Position numbers and translations under genes: made by a program | Assembly: GCA_039619475.1 (NCBI GenBank) | Contig: CM077115.1 | Coordinates: 140,876,172-140,940,171 of the forward strand | From: Icerya purchasi | Taxonomy: Eukaryota > Arthropoda > Insecta > Hemiptera > Monophlebidae | Direction of reading: 5' to 3' | Length of the DNA: 64,000 bases | Shown here: piece by piece, positions 60,617 to 64,000 of the stretch | How positions within the stretch are numbered: position 1 is the first letter of the stretch | How the letters are laid out: each line of letters opens with the position of its first letter | The notes under the pieces: model-generated | The model's database searches: none | What the model was told of the DNA's origin: nothing | The model's input: only the letters and a program-made list of their open reading frames with translations

Positions 60617-60624
60617 GTACCCAA

Positions 60625-61555
60625 GCTTTCGCGTTTTATCTTTCCGTAATTTTTTTCGCGGATCTATGACCTTTTCGCTATGTCTAACGTTAGACATCGA
60701 CTCGTCAAAATAATAAACACACCTAACAGCTGAGCTAGATCTGCTTACCGAATTTCATGTTTGTACATATTACATGGTTTAGAAATTTTAATGGTTCGGT
60801 TTGCATTTTATATATACTTATTGTAAATGTGTGGTACTTTTATATTCCGAAAAGGTTTTAGGAACAATCCCAATTGTAATTCTTATATTAAAGAAAGAGT
60901 TTAGATAGAAATAAAATAAAGGCAAGTTTTGAAAAAAAAAAAGAAAAATTTAATAATTTTCAAATTGCGATACGTTAATAACAAGTAAAACGAAAACACA
61001 CACGAAAAATGTATGTGCTGTAAGGAATAATCGGTGGCGCTATCTGTTGGACAACTATTTAATGTTCCACTTTTAGTCGCGTTCGGTTGTTGCACGTGTG
61101 AGAGTGCAATGCACAATCAAAATAAAATGCGTCATCGGGTATCTAACGCCGATTGTGAGAGTGATCGTCGTCTTAACCGAACGGTTTCTGTGTGAACATC
61201 GGCCGTGTACCGGAGTACCACCGAACATTGGAAACATTCGTCATAAATTAGCTACGACTTGCTTGCTGCTGGGTAGTTGGTGTTTTTTTTATTTTTTTTT
61301 TATTGTTATTTGTGACGAACGTGCATTAAATTATAAAAATTAAATGCGAAACGTTCGCACAAGCATTTGAGCAATGCGATGATAATGTTTTATTTATACT
61401 GAATTGTGAGCAGAGCAAAAAGTTATAGTCATAAATGTTACTTGAACACTTGTTTTTGCGAAGTATTTCGGCCTAAACTTGTTTTTAGTGTACGACGCAA
61501 CTCTTCTATGTAATTTATGAAATTTTTAAGCTAGTTTAAAACCAAAATAAAAGTC
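60625..61555. other. Non-genic spacer
   Basis: No recognised coding; the frame at 61098-61343 has no similarity. Confidence 0.35.
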
Positions 61556-61560
61556 TAATA

Positions 61561-62532
61561 TACGAGCGGCGTTCAAAAAGTAACGTGACGCGGCTTGTTT
61601 GGCAGCCGCTATTTGGTGAAAAATAAAGTGAAATTTATGTGGGAGTGAAGGGGGGGGGGATACGAATAGAACGATGTTTTCCGCGTTCTGATCTGATCAG
61701 TAGAACTTCTGTACGCATGTGTGAAACATGTCGGTGAACGTTTCCAAGCCGATGAATTATGAGGCACGCGTGGTCACCAAATTTCTGACAGCTGAAGAAG
61801 TTGTAAAGGTGCAAAAATTGATCGCAGACTGTGCATAGCATACGATGCAAATAGCATTATGACGCGTAAGTGTGTCTCAGAGTCAAAGGAAGCGAGTAAA
61901 GTGTGAATAATGAAAGGTCAACCAGGTCCGCCAAAAGCCAAAACTGAATGCTCTGCTAGAAGGTTTTCGCAGCCATCTTCTGCAACTGGCACGAACTCCT
62001 ACTGTTGCAATTTCGTACACAGAAGGATGCGATAACGGAATACACTTACCGTGACACTCATGTGGCACTTCATCGAGCGACTAATCGGAAGAGACATGGT
62101 TTACATTCTAGAGGAGTAGTGCCTTTACGCGATAATGCGCGGCCGCACAAGTCTGTTCTCGTTCGCTCGTGAATTAAAAATTAAAATTGGGACGAATTTC
62201 CACATCCAGTCTACTCGCCTGATGTGGCCCCGTCAGATTTTCATGTTTTTCCCCATTCGAAACGCGATCTGAGTTGGAAATGTTTTGTAACAGACGGGAA
62301 AGTCATGGAGGCAGTAACGAAATTTTTCGCTAAATGTACCGCCCAGTTTTACCATGAGGGTATTGTTAAATTTGCGACCCGGTATGATAAATGTCCCTTA
62401 ATGTTTTTGTAAATTATGTCGAGAAATAAAGGGTATTTCTTCCGGTTTCTTTCGAATTTTTTTCATAATTTTTAGATGCCCGGTAGGCCGTTTTCGAAGA
62501 CATGTCACGTTACTTATTGAACGCCCCTTGTA
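61561..62532 (+). mobile_element. Second mariner-like element, 972 bp, TA target duplication
   Basis: The left end TACGAGCGGCGTTCAAAAAG and the complement of the right end TACAAGGGGCGTTCAATAAG match over about 30 bp, continuing TAACGTGAC. Both ends are flanked by TA (61559-61560 and 62533-62534). It is shorter than a full-length mariner, so internally deleted. It belongs to a different subfamily from the element at 33858. Confidence 0.85.
61728..62412 (+). pseudogene. Mariner transposase pseudogene with large internal deletion
   Basis: The ATG at 61728 starts MSVNVSKPMNYEARVVTKFL, the N-terminal helix-turn-helix of a mariner clade. Much of the middle is missing or frame-shifted. VPLRDNARPHKSV near 62120-62155 holds the second catalytic Asp in the D-N-A-R-P-H motif. 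VAPSDFHVF near 62224-62250 holds the third catalytic Asp. The end FYHEGIVKFATRYDKC is the usual C terminus, with TAA at 62410-62412. The first catalytic block is not found. Confidence 0.8.
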
Positions 62533-62539
62533 TAGTAGA

Positions 62540-63136
62540 AGAAATTAAATGTGAAGAGTGTTATCGATGCCATTAACATGGTGCACTATGTACATGCATT
62601 TGTTTAAAATAAAGTGAAGAAAATGTATTTTTAATACTGTATACATAAGTTTACATTAATATACTAATGGTAAGAATTATGAGGTGCAATAAATTTATTT
62701 CGAGTTAATTTTATCTTTTGAAAACATTATATTTTTAATTAATGTAGTATTATTTTTCTATCACGTCTCGAAGAATAAAATTCCAATAACAACTCATTTT
62801 TTGGTACATTACAAGGAAAAAACAGGCATTTAAAAAAAGTTTGTACAGCAATATCTAAATAATAGGCATAATCTTAAAACGAATAATTGATCAGCAAATT
62901 TCTAATATTTTCTATACTTACTAAATTACAATTAGATTACTATTATTTGCTCCTTATAATCTGTAGCGATTACCTTCGCACTTTCGATCACTGACAACCG
63001 GACTTCAGTTTTTATTTTACAGTCAGTATAACTTCAGTGTTGCAATAGGTACAATTTTTAATTCACATTTTTTTTTACTCCTATTACCGAGAAACTAATG
63101 TATATTTGAGTACTACTTTTGTCGGACCCCTTGTGC

Positions 63137-63137
<1 letters not shown>
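62540..63137. other. Non-genic spacer
   Basis: AT-rich, nothing recognised. Confidence 0.4.

Positions 63138-63179
<42 letters not shown>
63138..63179. repeat. (TA)n microsatellite
   Basis: About 20 TA units directly abut repeat family A copy 3. Confidence 0.95.
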
Positions 63180-63180
<1 letters not shown>

Positions 63181-63452
63181 CTCGGCCATTTTGGCCTCGC
63201 AAGAGGCTGCGCCCCTTGACCCCTCTTGCTTTCATTTCTGTCTTTTTCTCTTCTATACTTTGTATAAAATGATCAAAATTTACAACGTAATTCTTACTGG
63301 CATCAACGCAAAAAAAAATAACAACCACAAAAATCCTATCCTAACATTTAACTTTCATTATTATATAAAATTAAGACATTTTTTCATTACATAAAATTGG
63401 GACATTTTTTCTAATGAGGAGTAGCCTAAGAATTACGTTGTAATTAATATAT
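63177..63452 (+). repeat. Dispersed repeat family A, copy 3
   Basis: The compact form: a GGCCATTTTGGCC palindrome, AAGAGGCTGCGCCCCTTGAC, then inverted-repeat arms at 63280-63296 and 63427-63443 (exact 17-bp complements). A TA-rich tract follows. It is closest to copy 2. Confidence 0.85.
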
Positions 63453-63479
63453 ACACATACACATATATATATTGAATAA

Positions 63480-64000
63480 TTAGAAAAATAATTTTTTTAT
63501 TCATCTGATTTTTGGACAAAAACTAATTAATTTTTTCGAAAAAATACTGCAATTCTAACTGTTAAAAATGTACAGGAAAAACATAAAAATAATGACATGG
63601 AAGCTGATTTTGGGGCTTCAGTATATAGTTAAATTTCAAACGTAACGTTTATATAAGTGAAGAAACATCACATAGAGAGCTCTTGTAAATGAAATATTAG
63701 GTAATGTATTACGCCTCGATAAAAGACAAGAAAAACAGAAGCAATTAATTTTTTTATTTCTTCTTATTCGGGATAATTTTGAAAAATATAATGTTAATAT
63801 TTCACATTGTCGCATCTGGATGACTGAAGGAAGTTCTGTATTTAATTTTATAAGTTTACAAACAAAACACTCTGCTGTTATTGTATGCTGATTCAGATGT
63901 TTGTCTGAAAACCGTACAAGACTAAACATATATTTGAACCATTACAGAATTGTTTTCACGCATTCCAGCTCCAAATGCAAAGATCGTTTTCTGCATTCAT
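63480..64000. other. Non-genic right edge
   Basis: A 97-codon minus-strand frame at 63636-63929 reaches no recognised family; an exon of a gene beyond the window cannot be excluded. Confidence 0.3.

Noticed and set aside
61098..61343. 81-codon plus-strand frame
   Set aside because: No domain, ends in a T-rich stretch, no gene context.
63113..63394. Open frames on both strands over the (TA)n tract
   Set aside because: They are translations of the microsatellite and of repeat family A, which is non-coding.

Overview
The window looks like nuclear DNA of an insect, most likely a hemipteran with a large, repeat-rich genome. It is strongly AT-rich, full of (TA)n and poly(A) tracts, contains spliced coding exons with consensus GT/AG borders, and carries a dense mixture of decayed non-LTR retrotransposons, mariner elements and miniature inverted-repeat elements typical of hexapods. 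The species is inferred only from repeat flavour and is uncertain. There is no sign of bacterial organisation (no operons, CRISPR or rRNA).

Only one complete host gene can be supported: a four-exon Josephin-domain deubiquitinase (JOSD1/JOSD2 type) on the minus strand at 45720-46850, with all four expected active-site residues present. A second host gene is represented by one well-bordered exon at 29827-30009 (plus strand), which encodes the end of the C-lobe of an AGC-like Ser/Thr kinase, possibly S6K-like. A possible terminal exon at 32488-32697 and a decayed kinase-like stretch near 59280 are much weaker.

Layout. 1-3000: unique DNA, then two copies of a short repeat family with a perfect 17-bp inverted repeat (a third copy is at 63 kb and a fragment at 41 kb). 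3.0-7.3 kb: LINE 3' ends, a near-perfect 152-bp palindromic MITE and a tRNA-like fragment. 9.5-12.6 kb and 16.2-18.2 kb: decayed LINEs with RNase H domains. 22.3-29.4 kb: two RTE-like LINE ends, two copies of a dispersed repeat, and a 1.7-kb LINE with reverse transcriptase and RNase H remnants. 29.8-35.6 kb: the kinase exon, a hAT-like inverted-repeat element, a dead mariner and a Jockey-like LINE end. 35.6-45.6 kb: mostly featureless AT-rich DNA with a LINE end, a mariner remnant and a dispersed repeat. 45.7-49.2 kb: the Josephin gene, then a fold-back element. 49.2-55 kb: largely empty. 55-62.6 kb: a reverse transcriptase fragment, a terminal-inverted-repeat transposon encoding a decayed protein with an FDTTA motif, a hAT-type MITE with a perfect 8-bp target duplication, and a second mariner.

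The strongest candidate for something under-described is the element at 56219-58139. Terminal inverted repeats of about 130 bp enclose a decayed coding region whose motifs (FDTTAVNTG, W-M-S-K-V-I-Y, K-V-V-N-D-x-x-E-R-G-V) resemble an insect multicopy family that I know only as uncharacterised proteins. The inverted repeats give that family a plausible DNA-transposon context. All comparisons with protein families are from memory of family motifs; no database search was run.
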